37,026 nt of DNA from Lentisphaerota bacterium (GCA_015061625.1 SUWG01000026.1:1-37026); one strand, 5' to 3'; counted from the stretch's first letter, positions 24,392 through 33,221 are shown. Translations and numbers: made by a program. The notes: generated by a model not told the origin, from the sequence alone.

Positions 24392-25434
24392 AACTGCACC
24401 AATTCATAATCGATCGACCCTGCTCCGATTTTTGCGGCATAAGCCAACTGCTCATGCCCTTTGAAGCGTTTCCCGGCTCTCAATACAGCATCATAACAAG
24501 CCGCATCAACCGCAACCGGATCTAAAGACGCAAAAACACCGATATCATGCACGCAGGGCGACATCCGGCGTGGTTCACAATCACATCCAGCGGCAATGTC
24601 CACCGCAAAATTCAGATAAATATTCTTTTTTCCATGGTGAGAAGCCAAAGCATATTCTGCAAGTTTTTCCCGGAATAACTGTCTGCCGAACAACATATTT
24701 TTTAATCCGGCAAATGAGAATACCGATATGGCTTTTTGCGGACAAATGGAAAAACACGCTCCACAACCGACACATTTGTTTTGATCGATCATCACCTTTT
24801 CCCCGATAGTGATCGCTCCGGCATTACAACGGGTCAAGCAAAGTTTACAGCGTTTACACTTCCGGGCTTTTATGCGCGGAGTAACACTTAAATGCATTGC
24901 CATTTTTCCCCCTTTTGCGGCAAATCCCATGGAAAGTTGCTTCAGTGCGCCACCGAATCCGGCAAGCATATGTCCCTTAAAGTGAGAAACGACCAGCACC
25001 TGCGGAGCAACAGCCAATTTTTCAGCAATGGCCGCACTTCGAAAATGCTTTCCTCCGGGAATGGGGATCTGTAGAGACAATTCTCCATGTTCTCCATCGG
25101 CGATTTCGATCGGCAACCGCTCAAATCCATGAGCATGAGCCAAACGGATGTGTTTGGCAGCTTCAAAACGCTCTCCGCCATACAAAACACTGGTTTCGGC
25201 AAAACGGCACCGGATATTCTGCTTCTCCAAAAAATCGATCAGAGGATCATAAACCACCGGTTTTAAATAGGTATGGTTTCCTTTCTCACCGAAATGAACT
25301 TTTATCGGCAAATCAGATTCTAACTGTATTCCGGTATCATTCAGCAATCTCTGCAACACCTGGCATCCGACTTCACCTCTTGCTTCGTCACTGCTTTTAT
25401 GCGGCAAGGGAGAAAAAAAGACAACACTTTTCAT
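24388..25434 (-). CDS. DUF362 protein with two [4Fe-4S] ferredoxin clusters
   Basis: 348 residues from the ATG at 25434 (AGGTG before it). A frame from 25548 starts upstream of the promoter and is rejected. The DUF362 region covers most of the protein (VSHFKGHMLAGFGGALKQLSMG at about 149-170 is its hallmark). Two CxxCxxCxxxC motifs, CKRCKLCLTRC (193-203) and CVGCGACFSIC (221-231), should bind two [4Fe-4S] clusters. Related proteins are annotated as Fe-S proteins in anaerobes with unknown partners. It lies upstream of, and is coupled to, the DUF2293 gene. No twin-arginine or other signal is seen, so it is cytoplasmic. Confidence 0.85.
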   Translation of the reverse strand: MKSVVFFSPLPHKSSDEARGEVGCQVLQRLLNDTGIQLESDLPIKVHFGEKGNHTYLKPVVYDPLIDFLEKQNIRCRFAETSVLYGGERFEAAKHIRLAHAHGFERLPIEIADGEHGELSLQIPIPGGKHFRSAAIAEKLAVAPQVLVVSHFKGHMLAGFGGALKQLSMGFAAKGGKMAMHLSVTPRIKARKCKRCKLCLTRCNAGAITIGEKVMIDQNKCVGCGACFSICPQKAISVFSFAGLKNMLFGRQLFREKLAEYALASHHGKKNIYLNFAVDIAAGCDCEPRRMSPCVHDIGVFASLDPVAVDAACYDAVLRAGKRFKGHEQLAYAAKIGAGSIDYELVQL

Positions 25435-25468
25435 AACACACCTGCAATAATAAAAATGCTTTCCTCTG

Positions 25469-25497
25469 AATATAGTATTCAGAACGTATTTTTTCAA
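25469..25497 (-). promoter_or_regulatory. Promoter of the DUF362-DUF2293 operon
   Basis: On the minus strand: TTGAAA (25497-25492), 17 bp, TATATT (25474-25469). The divergent lemA promoter is only about 30 bp away. Confidence 0.75.
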
Positions 25498-25527
25498 GTT
25501 ACTGCAGATAAAAAGTTCTCTGACTGC

Positions 25528-25556
25528 TTGAAAAATACCGTTATACAAGTTATATT
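25528..25556 (+). promoter_or_regulatory. Promoter of the lemA-M48 operon
   Basis: TTGAAA (25528-25533), 17 bp, TATATT (25551-25556). Confidence 0.78.
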
Positions 25557-25607
25557 ACTTATGCGAATATTATCCATGCAATCAACAATAAAAAAAGGAG
25601 TTACATT

Positions 25608-26171
25608 ATGAGTTGGGGTTTGATCATCACCATTATTGCCGTTGTTATTATCGCCCTTTGGTGGATAAGCACTATGAATGGCTTCCGCAGATTGAAAGTA
25701 GCGATCCAGGAAGCATGGAGCGGTATTGATGTGCAGTTGAAACGGAAAGCCAATATCATTCCAAATCTGGTTGATACGCTCAAAATGCAAATGGATTTTG
25801 AAAGTAAAGTTTTGACCGACCTCACCGCTGCCCGCAGTGGATTGGTAAGTGGCAACCGTGCAGAAGCGATGGCCGCCAGCGATAAAATCAGTGCTATGCT
25901 GCCCTCCATCCGGGCGACTGCGGAAAATTATCCATCATTGGGAACCAATCAATCATTTCTGCGCCTCATGGAAGATATCCGTGATTGCGAAGATAAAATC
26001 ACCTATGCAAGAAACCGTTATAATATGACTGTCGCCAAATACAATGCCGATATCATTATGTTTCCGGCCTCCATCGTTTCCGGCATGATGCACCTTGCTC
26101 CGGAATCAATGTTTGAAATCTCCGCCCAGGCACGCGAAGATGCGGATAATATGCGAATCAGCAAACTTTGA
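25608..26171 (+). CDS. lemA: LemA family membrane-anchored protein
   Basis: 187 residues, standard LemA size. One N-terminal transmembrane helix (about 4-20) is followed by a long helical domain with the family block NGFRRLKVAIQEAWSGIDVQLKRKANIIPNLVDTLK (written here only to locate it, residues 24-59 in two parts: NGFRRLKVAIQEAWSGIDVQ and LKRKANIIPNLVDTLK) and the RNRYNMTVAKYN block near 140. RBS GGAG is 7 nt before the ATG. It is translationally coupled to an HtpX-like protease, a common LemA pairing associated with envelope protein quality control. The biochemical role of LemA is not settled. Confidence 0.92.
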   Translation: MSWGLIITIIAVVIIALWWISTMNGFRRLKVAIQEAWSGIDVQLKRKANIIPNLVDTLKMQMDFESKVLTDLTAARSGLVSGNRAEAMAASDKISAMLPSIRATAENYPSLGTNQSFLRLMEDIRDCEDKITYARNRYNMTVAKYNADIIMFPASIVSGMMHLAPESMFEISAQAREDADNMRISKL

Positions 26172-27130
26172 ATAAGCCAATGAGTCAGCATTTGAATTTA
26201 GCTCCAATGATCGCCTCGGAAGAAGTGCGTAAAAACTTCATCAAAAGTTTTATTTTAGTCGCGTTCGTTGCTGCGGCGGTATTTGGGGCATCCTGGTATC
26301 TCGGCAAATTGCTTGGTGACGTCAAAGTCGGTGTTTTTATCGGGCTTGTAATTGTCGCCATCGTTTTGCCTTTGCAGATTTTGACCAGCAAATGGATGAT
26401 CCTCAGTATGTCAAGAGGGCGGCCGGTCAATCCGAATGATTTGCGGGAGAGGCGACTGCTGCATATCGCCGAAGGATTGGCTGTGTCAGCCGGATTGCGC
26501 AGAGTGCCGGAAATATATATTGTTCCGACCGATGTGCCTAATGCGTTCGCCTCCGGTATGAGTGAAGATTCCGCATTCATCGGAGTTACCGAAGGCTTGC
26601 TGGATATGATGGATAATCAGGAATTGGAAGGCGTCCTCGCTCATGAATTCGGTCACATCATACATCGGGACATCATGCTGAATTCACTTGTTATCGGCCT
26701 GATCAGTTCTCTGTTGGTGATCGTAGTCATTATTGAACGGTTGGGGTTCATGGAATTGATCTACGGTGGCAGACGGCGCAGTCGGGATCGTGATTCCGGC
26801 GGCGGAGCTGCGGTGATCGTGATTATGCTCATTGTTTTGCTCATCCGGCCATTAGCCATGCTTTTCGGAGCATTGCTGCAGTCGGCAATTTCCCGCCAGC
26901 GGGAATATGCTGCCGATGCAGTGGCGGTAAGGCTTTGCAGTTACAACGAGGGATTGGCAAGCGCACTGGAAAAACTTTCCGGCGATCGGCAGTATTCTGA
27001 TCAGGATATTGAATCGCTTGGCAGCAAACAACTTGCCTCTATGTATATCCACTTCCCGGATGCAAACGAATTGTTTTCGACTCACCCGCCGATCAATGAC
27101 CGGGTGAAAAGATTGAGAAATATGTATTAA
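26168..27130 (+). CDS. M48-family membrane metalloprotease, HtpX-like
   Basis: 320 residues if the TTG at 26168 is used (TTGA overlap with the lemA stop); an ATG at 26180 would give 316. Neither has a strong RBS. Two N-terminal transmembrane helices (about 27-46 and 53-72) precede the zinc motif LAHEFGHIIHRD (His159, Glu160, His163). Two more helices follow, and the third ligand region is QREYAADAVAVRL. The C-terminal STHPPINDRVKRL is typical of HtpX. It should cleave misfolded membrane proteins at the cytoplasmic face. No regulator is adjacent. Confidence 0.9.
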   Translation: MNKPMSQHLNLAPMIASEEVRKNFIKSFILVAFVAAAVFGASWYLGKLLGDVKVGVFIGLVIVAIVLPLQILTSKWMILSMSRGRPVNPNDLRERRLLHIAEGLAVSAGLRRVPEIYIVPTDVPNAFASGMSEDSAFIGVTEGLLDMMDNQELEGVLAHEFGHIIHRDIMLNSLVIGLISSLLVIVVIIERLGFMELIYGGRRRSRDRDSGGGAAVIVIMLIVLLIRPLAMLFGALLQSAISRQREYAADAVAVRLCSYNEGLASALEKLSGDRQYSDQDIESLGSKQLASMYIHFPDANELFSTHPPINDRVKRLRNMY

Positions 27131-27159
27131 GAAAATCTGTAACTTTTCCACCTTTCCGC

Positions 27160-27187
27160 TTGACAAGTGAAAAGGCGGCGTTATATT
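27160..27187 (+). promoter_or_regulatory. Promoter of tRNA-Gly
   Basis: TTGACA (27160-27165), 16 bp, TATATT (27182-27187), about 18 nt before the tRNA 5' end. Confidence 0.75.
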
Positions 27188-27204
27188 AAATAGGGTAACA
27201 CATT

Positions 27205-27278
27205 GCGGGTGTAGCAAAACGGTTATGCTCCAGCTTCCCAAGCTGGCGACGCCGGTTCGACTCCGGTCACCCGCTCCA
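27205..27278 (+). tRNA. tRNA-Gly(CCC)
   Basis: Cloverleaf: acceptor GCGGGTG pairs with CACCCGC, anticodon stem CCAGC/GCTGG with loop TTCCCAA (anticodon CCC), T-arm CCGG-TTCGACT-CCGG. The 3' CCA is encoded (27276-27278) after discriminator T. It decodes GGG glycine codons. Confidence 0.95.
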
Positions 27279-27309
27279 TTTTTTCAACCGATCTTGCCTC
27301 GGAGTTGTG

Positions 27310-27702
27310 ATGAAAATTCTTATCAAATTCGCCTTTATGAGTTTTCTGCTCATGCTTGTTTCAGGTTGTGTGACCGACAACAGACTTCCGTCGGAAGATA
27401 TTGAGGTGCTGGAGAAACACGCTGATCTGATCCGGATCCTCAAAGATCCGCAAATTTCCCCGAACTCAAGAGAAAAATATGAAGCGGCCATGGAATTAAT
27501 CAGGCACGTTGACTTGACCTATACCAGAGAAACTGCAACGGTTGATAAACTTTTTTATTATCGGGATGCACAGATCGATGGCATAGATACCGACACTGCG
27601 ATATTCACATTCACTTACCGTTATGGGAACGATTACATCCGCTTCCGCTTTTTTACCTGCCGTATGTTTGTCACCCGGGTTGAGATCAAAGAAAATGAAT
27701 GA
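27310..27702 (+). CDS. Small lipoprotein of unknown function
   Basis: 130 residues from the ATG at 27310 (GGAG 5 nt before; a GTG at 27307 is also in frame). The lipoprotein signal peptide ends LMLVSGC with Cys20 as lipidation site. The mature part is about 110 residues with a helical first half (EDIEVLEKHADLIRIL, SREKYEAAMELIRHV) and a beta-rich, charged second half (TAIFTFTYRYGNDYIRFRFF). No family recognised. It overlaps the tadA start by 8 nt and may share a transcript with the tRNA upstream. Confidence 0.72.
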   Translation: MKILIKFAFMSFLLMLVSGCVTDNRLPSEDIEVLEKHADLIRILKDPQISPNSREKYEAAMELIRHVDLTYTRETATVDKLFYYRDAQIDGIDTDTAIFTFTYRYGNDYIRFRFFTCRMFVTRVEIKENE

Positions 27703-28150
27703 TGCCGACTTCATGGCAGAAGCGTTAAAAGAAGCCATTCAAGCCGCTCAAGCCGGAGAAGTTCCGATTGGTGCAGTTGCGGTAAAAGATGGTATCATTG
27801 TCGCCAGAGCCAGAAACCGGGTAGAGGAATTGCATACAGTTGCCGCTCATGCGGAATTTATGCTGTTGCATCAGTTGGAAAGACTTACCGGTGACTGGCG
27901 CATGAGTGATTACACCTTTTATGTAACCAAAGAGCCTTGCCCAATGTGTGCAGGGATGTTGATCAACGCCAGAGTAAAACGGGTAGTATTCGGCGCTTCT
28001 GATCCTGCCGCAGGCGGAATGGGAGGAGCATTTGACCTGAATCAAGTACCAGGCTTACTTTGGCATTGTGAAGTTTCATCCGGGATTCTTGCCGATCAAT
28101 CCCTTGCCCTGATCCGTGATTTTTTCCGCAGAAGACGGTCGGAAAAATAA
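27695..28150 (+). CDS. tadA: tRNA adenosine(34) deaminase
   Basis: 151 residues from the ATG at 27695; a longer frame from 27623 runs deep into the lipoprotein gene and is rejected. It deaminates A34 to inosine in tRNA-Arg(ACG). Catalytic zinc motifs: HAEF (His52, Glu54) and PCPMCAGML (Cys82, Cys85). VPIGAVAV near residue 23 and FGASDPAAGGMGG after the second motif are TadA-typical. The start ATGAATGA overlaps the lipoprotein stop, so translation is coupled. Confidence 0.94.
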   Translation: MNDADFMAEALKEAIQAAQAGEVPIGAVAVKDGIIVARARNRVEELHTVAAHAEFMLLHQLERLTGDWRMSDYTFYVTKEPCPMCAGMLINARVKRVVFGASDPAAGGMGGAFDLNQVPGLLWHCEVSSGILADQSLALIRDFFRRRRSEK

Positions 28151-28157
28151 TTTTTAT

Positions 28158-28186
28158 TTGCTTTAAGCGGCAAATCGGGCTATATT
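28158..28186 (+). promoter_or_regulatory. Promoter of the XRE-cupin-synthetase gene
   Basis: TTGCTT (28158-28163), 17 bp, TATATT (28181-28186). Confidence 0.62.
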
Positions 28187-28236
28187 ATAAGGATAGCATA
28201 TTTTTGTGACTTAAAAAAAGAAAGTTTGATTTGAAT

Positions 28237-30519
28237 ATGGACGAACAAACCAAATCCATCGGTAAACGATTACATGAGATCCGTACTATTTTGGAAATTC
28301 CGGCTTCCGAAATGGCTGAATTGACCGGCTTGAGTGAAGAACAATATCTTGCCCGTGAACGCGGAGAAGTAGACTGCCACTTTTCTTTTCTCTACGATTG
28401 TGCCAAACGTTTCGGAGTGGATTTGAATTCGATCGTCACCGGTCAGACACCAAAATTGAGCAATTACACGCTCAATCGTGCCGGTGAAGGTGTGGCTATT
28501 GAACGCAGTCACGAATTTAAATATCATCAGTTGGCAGCTGATTTCAAATCCCGTATGACTGAGCCGCTGTTTGTTGTAGCCAAGCCGCAACGCCCCGGTC
28601 TGCCGATTCCCTTGTCAACTCATCCCGGCCAGGAATTCGATTATGTTCTCCGGGGAAAACTCAAGGTTTGTATCGGTGAAAAAACAGAAATCCTCTCGCC
28701 GGGTGACAGCCTTTATTATGACAGTAACATTCCGCATGGTATGGTTGCTTACGAGTGTGATTTGTGCGAATTTCTGGCGATACCGATTCAGGGAGAAGCA
28801 AAAAAGGCAGAAGCCCCTACCCCGGTAAAAAGCACTCAGGTTATCGTCAATCCGAATGAAAAACGCATTTGCCAGAAATTCATGAAAGAAACCGTGGACG
28901 AAAACGGTCAGTTGGTTTCCTGCCGTTTCGAATACCCGGAAAACTTCAATTTCGCCTACGATGTGGTTGATGCTCTGGCGATAAAATACCCCAACAAGCT
29001 GGCAATGGCATGGGTTGGCAAAGATCATGTCAGAAAAGACTTTACGTTTTTTGACATTGCCCTGGAATCCTGCCGCACGGCCAATTATCTGAAACACCTC
29101 GGCATCAAAAAAGGTGACCGGGTAATGTTGGTAATGAAACGTCACTACCAATATTGGTTTGTGATCAACGCTCTGCATCGCATCGGTGCGATCGCAATTC
29201 CGGCGAGCAATCAGTTGCTGGTCAAAGATTTTGTTTACCGTTTCCAATCCGCCGGAGTAAAAGCGATCGTCGCTACTGCAGATGGCGATGTGACCAAATT
29301 TGTCGATGAAGCGGCAACTCAATGTCCGGAATTGGAAACAAAAATCATTGTCAATGGTCAGCGGGAGTCATGGCACGACTTCAATGCGGAATACAACCAA
29401 TACGGAGATACCTTTACCAGACCGACAGATCTGTTGGCAACCGACCCGATGCTGATGTTCTTTTCCAGCGGCACGACCGGATATCCCAAAATCGTGGAAC
29501 ACAGTTTCTCTTATCCGCTTGGCCATATCATGACTGCCCGCTGGTGGCAGTGTACCAATCCAAACGGCTTGCATTTTACGATCAGCGATACCGGTTGGGC
29601 CAAAGCCAGTTGGGGAAAAATCTACGGTCAGTGGCTGAATGAAAGTGCCGTGTTTGTTTATGACTTCGATCGCTTCGATGCCGCTGACATCATGGGGCTT
29701 TTCAAAGAACATCACATCACCACGTTCTGCGCACCGCCGACGATGTACCGCTTCTTTATCCGGGAAGACCTTTCCAAATACGATCTTTCCAGTATTGAAC
29801 ACGCCTGTATTGCCGGCGAAGCACTCAATCCGGAAGTTTTTCAGCAATTTTACAAAGCTACCGGCTTGAAAGTAATGGAAGGCTTCGGTCAATCAGAAAG
29901 TCCGGTGATGCTTGGTAACCTTTTCGGCATGACTCCCAAGCCGGGGTCGATGGGTAAGCCAACGCCAGCCTTTCCGATCGAATTGGTCGATCCCGATGGT
30001 AATCCGGTCAAAGATGGTGAAGTCGGTGAAATCGTGGTAAAAACGCAACCGGATCAAATCTGCGGGCTTTTTCGCGGTTACTTCCGTGCAGAAGACAAAA
30101 CTGCGGAATCATGGTATGATGGGATGTATCATACCGGAGATACCGCATGGCGCGACGAGGATGGGTACTACTGGTACGTCGGTCGTACCGATGATGTAAT
30201 AAAATCTTCCGGTTACCGGATCGGTCCATTTGAGATTGAGAGTGTGATCATGGAAATGCCTTATGTGCTTGAGTGCGCTGTTGTAGGAGCCCCGGATGAG
30301 ATCCGTGGTCAGGTGGTAGAAGCCTATATCGTATTGACCAGAGGAACTGTTGGCACGGAAGAAATGAAAAAAGAAATCCAGGAGTATGTCAAAACTCATA
30401 CGGCTCCCTATAAATATCCGCGCCGTATCGAGTTTGTTGAATCGTTGCCAAAAACAACCAGCGGCAAAATCAAACGCACCGATCTGCGGGAAATGGCTGC
30501 CGCTGCAGTAAAAAAATGA
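28237..30519 (+). CDS. XRE HTH-cupin fused to an acyl-CoA synthetase
   Basis: 760 residues from the ATG (TTG 28231 is also in frame; RBS weak). Residues 5-65 are an XRE helix-turn-helix (SIGKRLHEIRTILEIPASEM, LTGLSEEQYLARERGE). Residues 110-185 are a cupin (HPGQEFDYVLRGKLKVCIGE, LSPGDSLYYDSNIPHGM). Residues 225-755 are an AMP-forming synthetase: FFSSGTTGYPK (about 408-418), the EGFGQSES block, YHTGDTAWRDEDGYYWYVGR, RTDDVIKSSGYRIGP, and TTSGKIKR with the catalytic Lys near 744. The enzyme part resembles medium-chain/aromatic acyl-CoA synthetases. The N-terminal half equals a whole XRE-cupin regulator, like the separate one at 36288-36869. It is either an acid-sensing regulator that also activates its ligand or an enzyme with a DNA- or ligand-binding regulatory module. 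Confidence 0.88.
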   Translation: MDEQTKSIGKRLHEIRTILEIPASEMAELTGLSEEQYLARERGEVDCHFSFLYDCAKRFGVDLNSIVTGQTPKLSNYTLNRAGEGVAIERSHEFKYHQLAADFKSRMTEPLFVVAKPQRPGLPIPLSTHPGQEFDYVLRGKLKVCIGEKTEILSPGDSLYYDSNIPHGMVAYECDLCEFLAIPIQGEAKKAEAPTPVKSTQVIVNPNEKRICQKFMKETVDENGQLVSCRFEYPENFNFAYDVVDALAIKYPNKLAMAWVGKDHVRKDFTFFDIALESCRTANYLKHLGIKKGDRVMLVMKRHYQYWFVINALHRIGAIAIPASNQLLVKDFVYRFQSAGVKAIVATADGDVTKFVDEAATQCPELETKIIVNGQRESWHDFNAEYNQYGDTFTRPTDLLATDPMLMFFSSGTTGYPKIVEHSFSYPLGHIMTARWWQCTNPNGLHFTISDTGWAKASWGKIYGQWLNESAVFVYDFDRFDAADIMGLFKEHHITTFCAPPTMYRFFIREDLSKYDLSSIEHACIAGEALNPEVFQQFYKATGLKVMEGFGQSESPVMLGNLFGMTPKPGSMGKPTPAFPIELVDPDGNPVKDGEVGEIVVKTQPDQICGLFRGYFRAEDKTAESWYDGMYHTGDTAWRDEDGYYWYVGRTDDVIKSSGYRIGPFEIESVIMEMPYVLECAVVGAPDEIRGQVVEAYIVLTRGTVGTEEMKKEIQEYVKTHTAPYKYPRRIEFVESLPKTTSGKIKRTDLREMAAAAVKK

Positions 30520-30560
30520 AAGAACATATCGATACAACATTCAAATTTCGCACAAATACA

Positions 30561-30603
30561 AAACAGCGAATGATCTTATCAGGGGATCATTCGCTGTTTT
30601 CTT
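30561..30603 (+). terminator. Terminator of the synthetase gene
   Basis: AAACAGCGAATGATC (30561-30575) pairs perfectly over 15 bp with 30585-30599, loop of 9 nt, followed by TTTTC. Confidence 0.88.
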
Positions 30604-30606
30604 CTC

Positions 30607-30633
30607 AAGAATGCGTAATAAATACGCATTCTT
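30607..30633 (-). terminator. Hairpin after the GH2-like gene
   Basis: AAGAATGCGTA/TACGCATTCTT is an 11-bp perfect stem with a 5-nt loop, 4 nt past the minus-strand stop. The T-tract on the minus strand is weak, so the neighbouring 15-bp hairpin probably helps as a second terminator. Confidence 0.6.
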
Positions 30634-30637
30634 TGGT

Positions 30638-33049
30638 TCAATCAAGTTTACGCATATCCACTCTTACTTCTTCCCAGAAAAGAGTGTCTTCCACCGGTTT
30701 GTTGTCTATTTCCCAGAAATGATTCATAACATCCTCCCTGCGAATTCCGGCAGCCGTAGATTTGACCAGATAATCTTTCAGGTCTTCCAATGAGATTTCC
30801 TGCCCGGCAGTAAATTTATCCGGATTGTTGAAAAGTTCAGCAAAAAAGTTCGCCGTCACCGGAGAATCCACCCATTTGCCGGGCTGAAGCATTGTACAAA
30901 CGGTCAGCATCCCCTGCCCTGCTTTCACGCTGAAAAGATGAGAAAAATTACGCAATGTATCCGTAGCAATAAAATCCTTGACTCCGTGAATCAAGCCTTT
31001 CATGCGGTCACGCACCGGCTTATCGATCCCGAAAATATGTTCCTTTACCGGAACCGGGAAATCATCCAGGCAAACCTTGTAACACCCCTCAAGTAAAGGT
31101 TGCATATTTTTATCAAAATAACGGTCAGCCGCCAAAACGTTACGCACATTTTCTTCGGCGATCACCCCACCGAGATTACTGCCGCGATCCCAAATGCAGG
31201 GCTTGAAACGTTCCAACGCTCCGGGGAAATAATATTGCTGATCCGGATTATCCCGGTGGTACAACAGAAAAACGTGTTTACCATCAGCAAGATATTCAAA
31301 AACACGGTCATTGAGGCGGTCACAAATCACACAGTTGTCATTTTCCGGAGCAGAAAAGCTTTTCACCCAGTTGAGCAATCCGGCATTTTCCACCTCCAGT
31401 TTGCCGATAGCTTTCACCGCAGTTTCCGGGAAAAGCCACAGCGGCCAACTGTTGGTCAAATGCAAATTTTCAGAATCAAATTCAGCAGTGATACAAACTT
31501 GTTTCGCCGTTTTTTGTGCTTTAAAATCAAGTTCTATATCGGCTATAGTCTGCAATCCTCCGGCTAAAGTCACGCTTTTGCCAAAATAGACTTCTTCTCC
31601 ATCTACTGAAACTTTTATATCACCTTTGATACGGGGATCTGAAAGAAAATTGGAGATTTTCAATGTCATTTTTACCGGTGTGCCATAATAAAAACACTCA
31701 TCAGTAAAAGAGGCAAGCAATACCGCATCGCCATTGATATTCATCATCCATGCCGGATCAAAAAACTTATCGTCATCAAAAAAGTCCAAAATACCGTTTT
31801 TATTTTCATATTTCAAACAATCTGCCAACTGAAGCATCTCATAACCGCATAATGCAGAATCACGCATTGTTTCCAAATAGGTTTTGATCGCCATTTTTTT
31901 GAACTTCTGTGAACCGGCAATATAGTCCGGCATTTTGTGATTCAAACCTTTTTTGTTGATCAATTCAGGCAATTCAGTCAGATAACGCGGTTTCTTGATA
32001 TTATTGGCTTTAAGATATTCTTCCCCGACAGCCTTGCAAAAATCATCAAATTTCTTATTTAACGCCTCATAGTCGGGAATGTCGATATAGTGCATCGCTT
32101 CATGCGCCAATACCGGACGGAGCGGAACAGCCTGACGGCGCACCTTGGCAGAAAAGGATTTTCCTTCTTTGTATTCATCCAGCGGGCAATCGTAAGTTGA
32201 ACCATTCAATCGCCAGCAATCATCGCTCCGGAACATTTCCGCATGATGTTTATAGGGAAAATAGTATGCAATATGCTGGGCAAAAACATCTGCGGTCGGC
32301 CGGTCGAATTCTCCCCAACCGGAGTTATCCATGATCAATTTTCCCGGAGCAAGTTGTCTGCCGGTTTCATAAAGCCGGTAGACTCCGGGCTGATGACCGG
32401 AATTATGCATTTCATTGCCGATGCAAAAAATTGCCACGGATGGATGATTCCGGTATTTCAAAATAGTTTCACGCCAGTTGGCGTTGTCCATTGCCAATGA
32501 GGTTTTATTGCCTTTTTCATCATACTCATAAGCAAAACCGATCTCCATGTGAATAAAAAGACCTTCAGCATCGGCTGCACGGACGAATTCTTCACTGGGA
32601 ATGGTACTGTGAAAACGCACCAGATTAAAACCGTATTTTTTTGCCTGCCGGATATTTTTTACTGCTGCATCATAAAGAGAGCCGCCAGTCATATTCGGGT
32701 GTTCATGAGCTGTGATCCCCCTGATGTACCCGCGCAGATAAATCCTTTCACCATTAAGCAGAATATCAGTATTGGAAAATGAAGATAATTCACAAAAGCC
32801 AAAAGTTTCACAAACACCATCTGCGCAAAAATTATAAAGAACCGGCGTCGATGGAGTCCACTTTTGCAACTGCGAAGCATCAAAAATGGCAGTATGTTTT
32901 TCATTTTTCACACCGGTAAAAAGCAACGGAGCATCAACCTTATTGCCAGATGCATCGCTGATGTTCATATTCTTTAACTCATGTTCACTTTCGACTGTGA
33001 CAATACTGCCGCTGACCCTGCTGCGGATATAAACCATGCACTCTGACAT
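30638..33049 (-). CDS. Cytoplasmic GH2-family-like glycoside hydrolase
   Basis: 803 residues, no signal peptide. Residues 1-90 look like the GH2 immunoglobulin-like domain. The catalytic barrel (about 90-420) has LLNGERIYLRGYIRG, FNLVRFHSTIPSEEF, the acid/base motif SVAIFCIGNEM with Glu213, and nucleophile Glu317 in PVLAHEAMHY. The N-terminal sugar-binding jelly roll of GH2 is missing, and about 380 further residues follow the barrel (FDAQKTAKQV-type sandwich, then a mixed region). Substrate unknown; glucuronidase- or galactosidase-like GH2 enzymes share these motifs. RBS GAGGTG is 4-6 nt from the ATG. It is divergent from the glpA-like operon. Confidence 0.82.
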   Translation of the reverse strand: MSECMVYIRSRVSGSIVTVESEHELKNMNISDASGNKVDAPLLFTGVKNEKHTAIFDASQLQKWTPSTPVLYNFCADGVCETFGFCELSSFSNTDILLNGERIYLRGYIRGITAHEHPNMTGGSLYDAAVKNIRQAKKYGFNLVRFHSTIPSEEFVRAADAEGLFIHMEIGFAYEYDEKGNKTSLAMDNANWRETILKYRNHPSVAIFCIGNEMHNSGHQPGVYRLYETGRQLAPGKLIMDNSGWGEFDRPTADVFAQHIAYYFPYKHHAEMFRSDDCWRLNGSTYDCPLDEYKEGKSFSAKVRRQAVPLRPVLAHEAMHYIDIPDYEALNKKFDDFCKAVGEEYLKANNIKKPRYLTELPELINKKGLNHKMPDYIAGSQKFKKMAIKTYLETMRDSALCGYEMLQLADCLKYENKNGILDFFDDDKFFDPAWMMNINGDAVLLASFTDECFYYGTPVKMTLKISNFLSDPRIKGDIKVSVDGEEVYFGKSVTLAGGLQTIADIELDFKAQKTAKQVCITAEFDSENLHLTNSWPLWLFPETAVKAIGKLEVENAGLLNWVKSFSAPENDNCVICDRLNDRVFEYLADGKHVFLLYHRDNPDQQYYFPGALERFKPCIWDRGSNLGGVIAEENVRNVLAADRYFDKNMQPLLEGCYKVCLDDFPVPVKEHIFGIDKPVRDRMKGLIHGVKDFIATDTLRNFSHLFSVKAGQGMLTVCTMLQPGKWVDSPVTANFFAELFNNPDKFTAGQEISLEDLKDYLVKSTAAGIRREDVMNHFWEIDNKPVEDTLFWEEVRVDMRKLD

Positions 33050-33093
33050 CTTTCACCTCGTATATAATACTATGCACTACCGATTCCGGTTAT

Positions 33094-33121
33094 ACTATAG
33101 CACAAAGAAGTTTTTTTTCAA
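33094..33121 (-). promoter_or_regulatory. Promoter of the GH2-like gene
   Basis: On the minus strand: TTGAAA (33121-33116), 16 bp, TATAGT (33099-33094). Just downstream lies the imperfect palindrome ACCGattcCGGT (33079-33090), a possible operator. Confidence 0.6.
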
Positions 33122-33150
33122 CAAATTCCTTGGTGGATAAGAAGAAAAAC

Positions 33151-33178
33151 TTGATTTTTTAATCCGCGGCTGTATATT
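33151..33178 (+). promoter_or_regulatory. Promoter of the GlpA-like operon
   Basis: TTGATT (33151-33156), 16 bp, TATATT (33173-33178); an alternative -10 TATTAT at 33175-33180 gives 18 bp. Confidence 0.6.
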
Positions 33179-33221
33179 ATAGAAAACAAGTAAACAAACA
33201 ACTAAACCAAGAGCAAAGACT

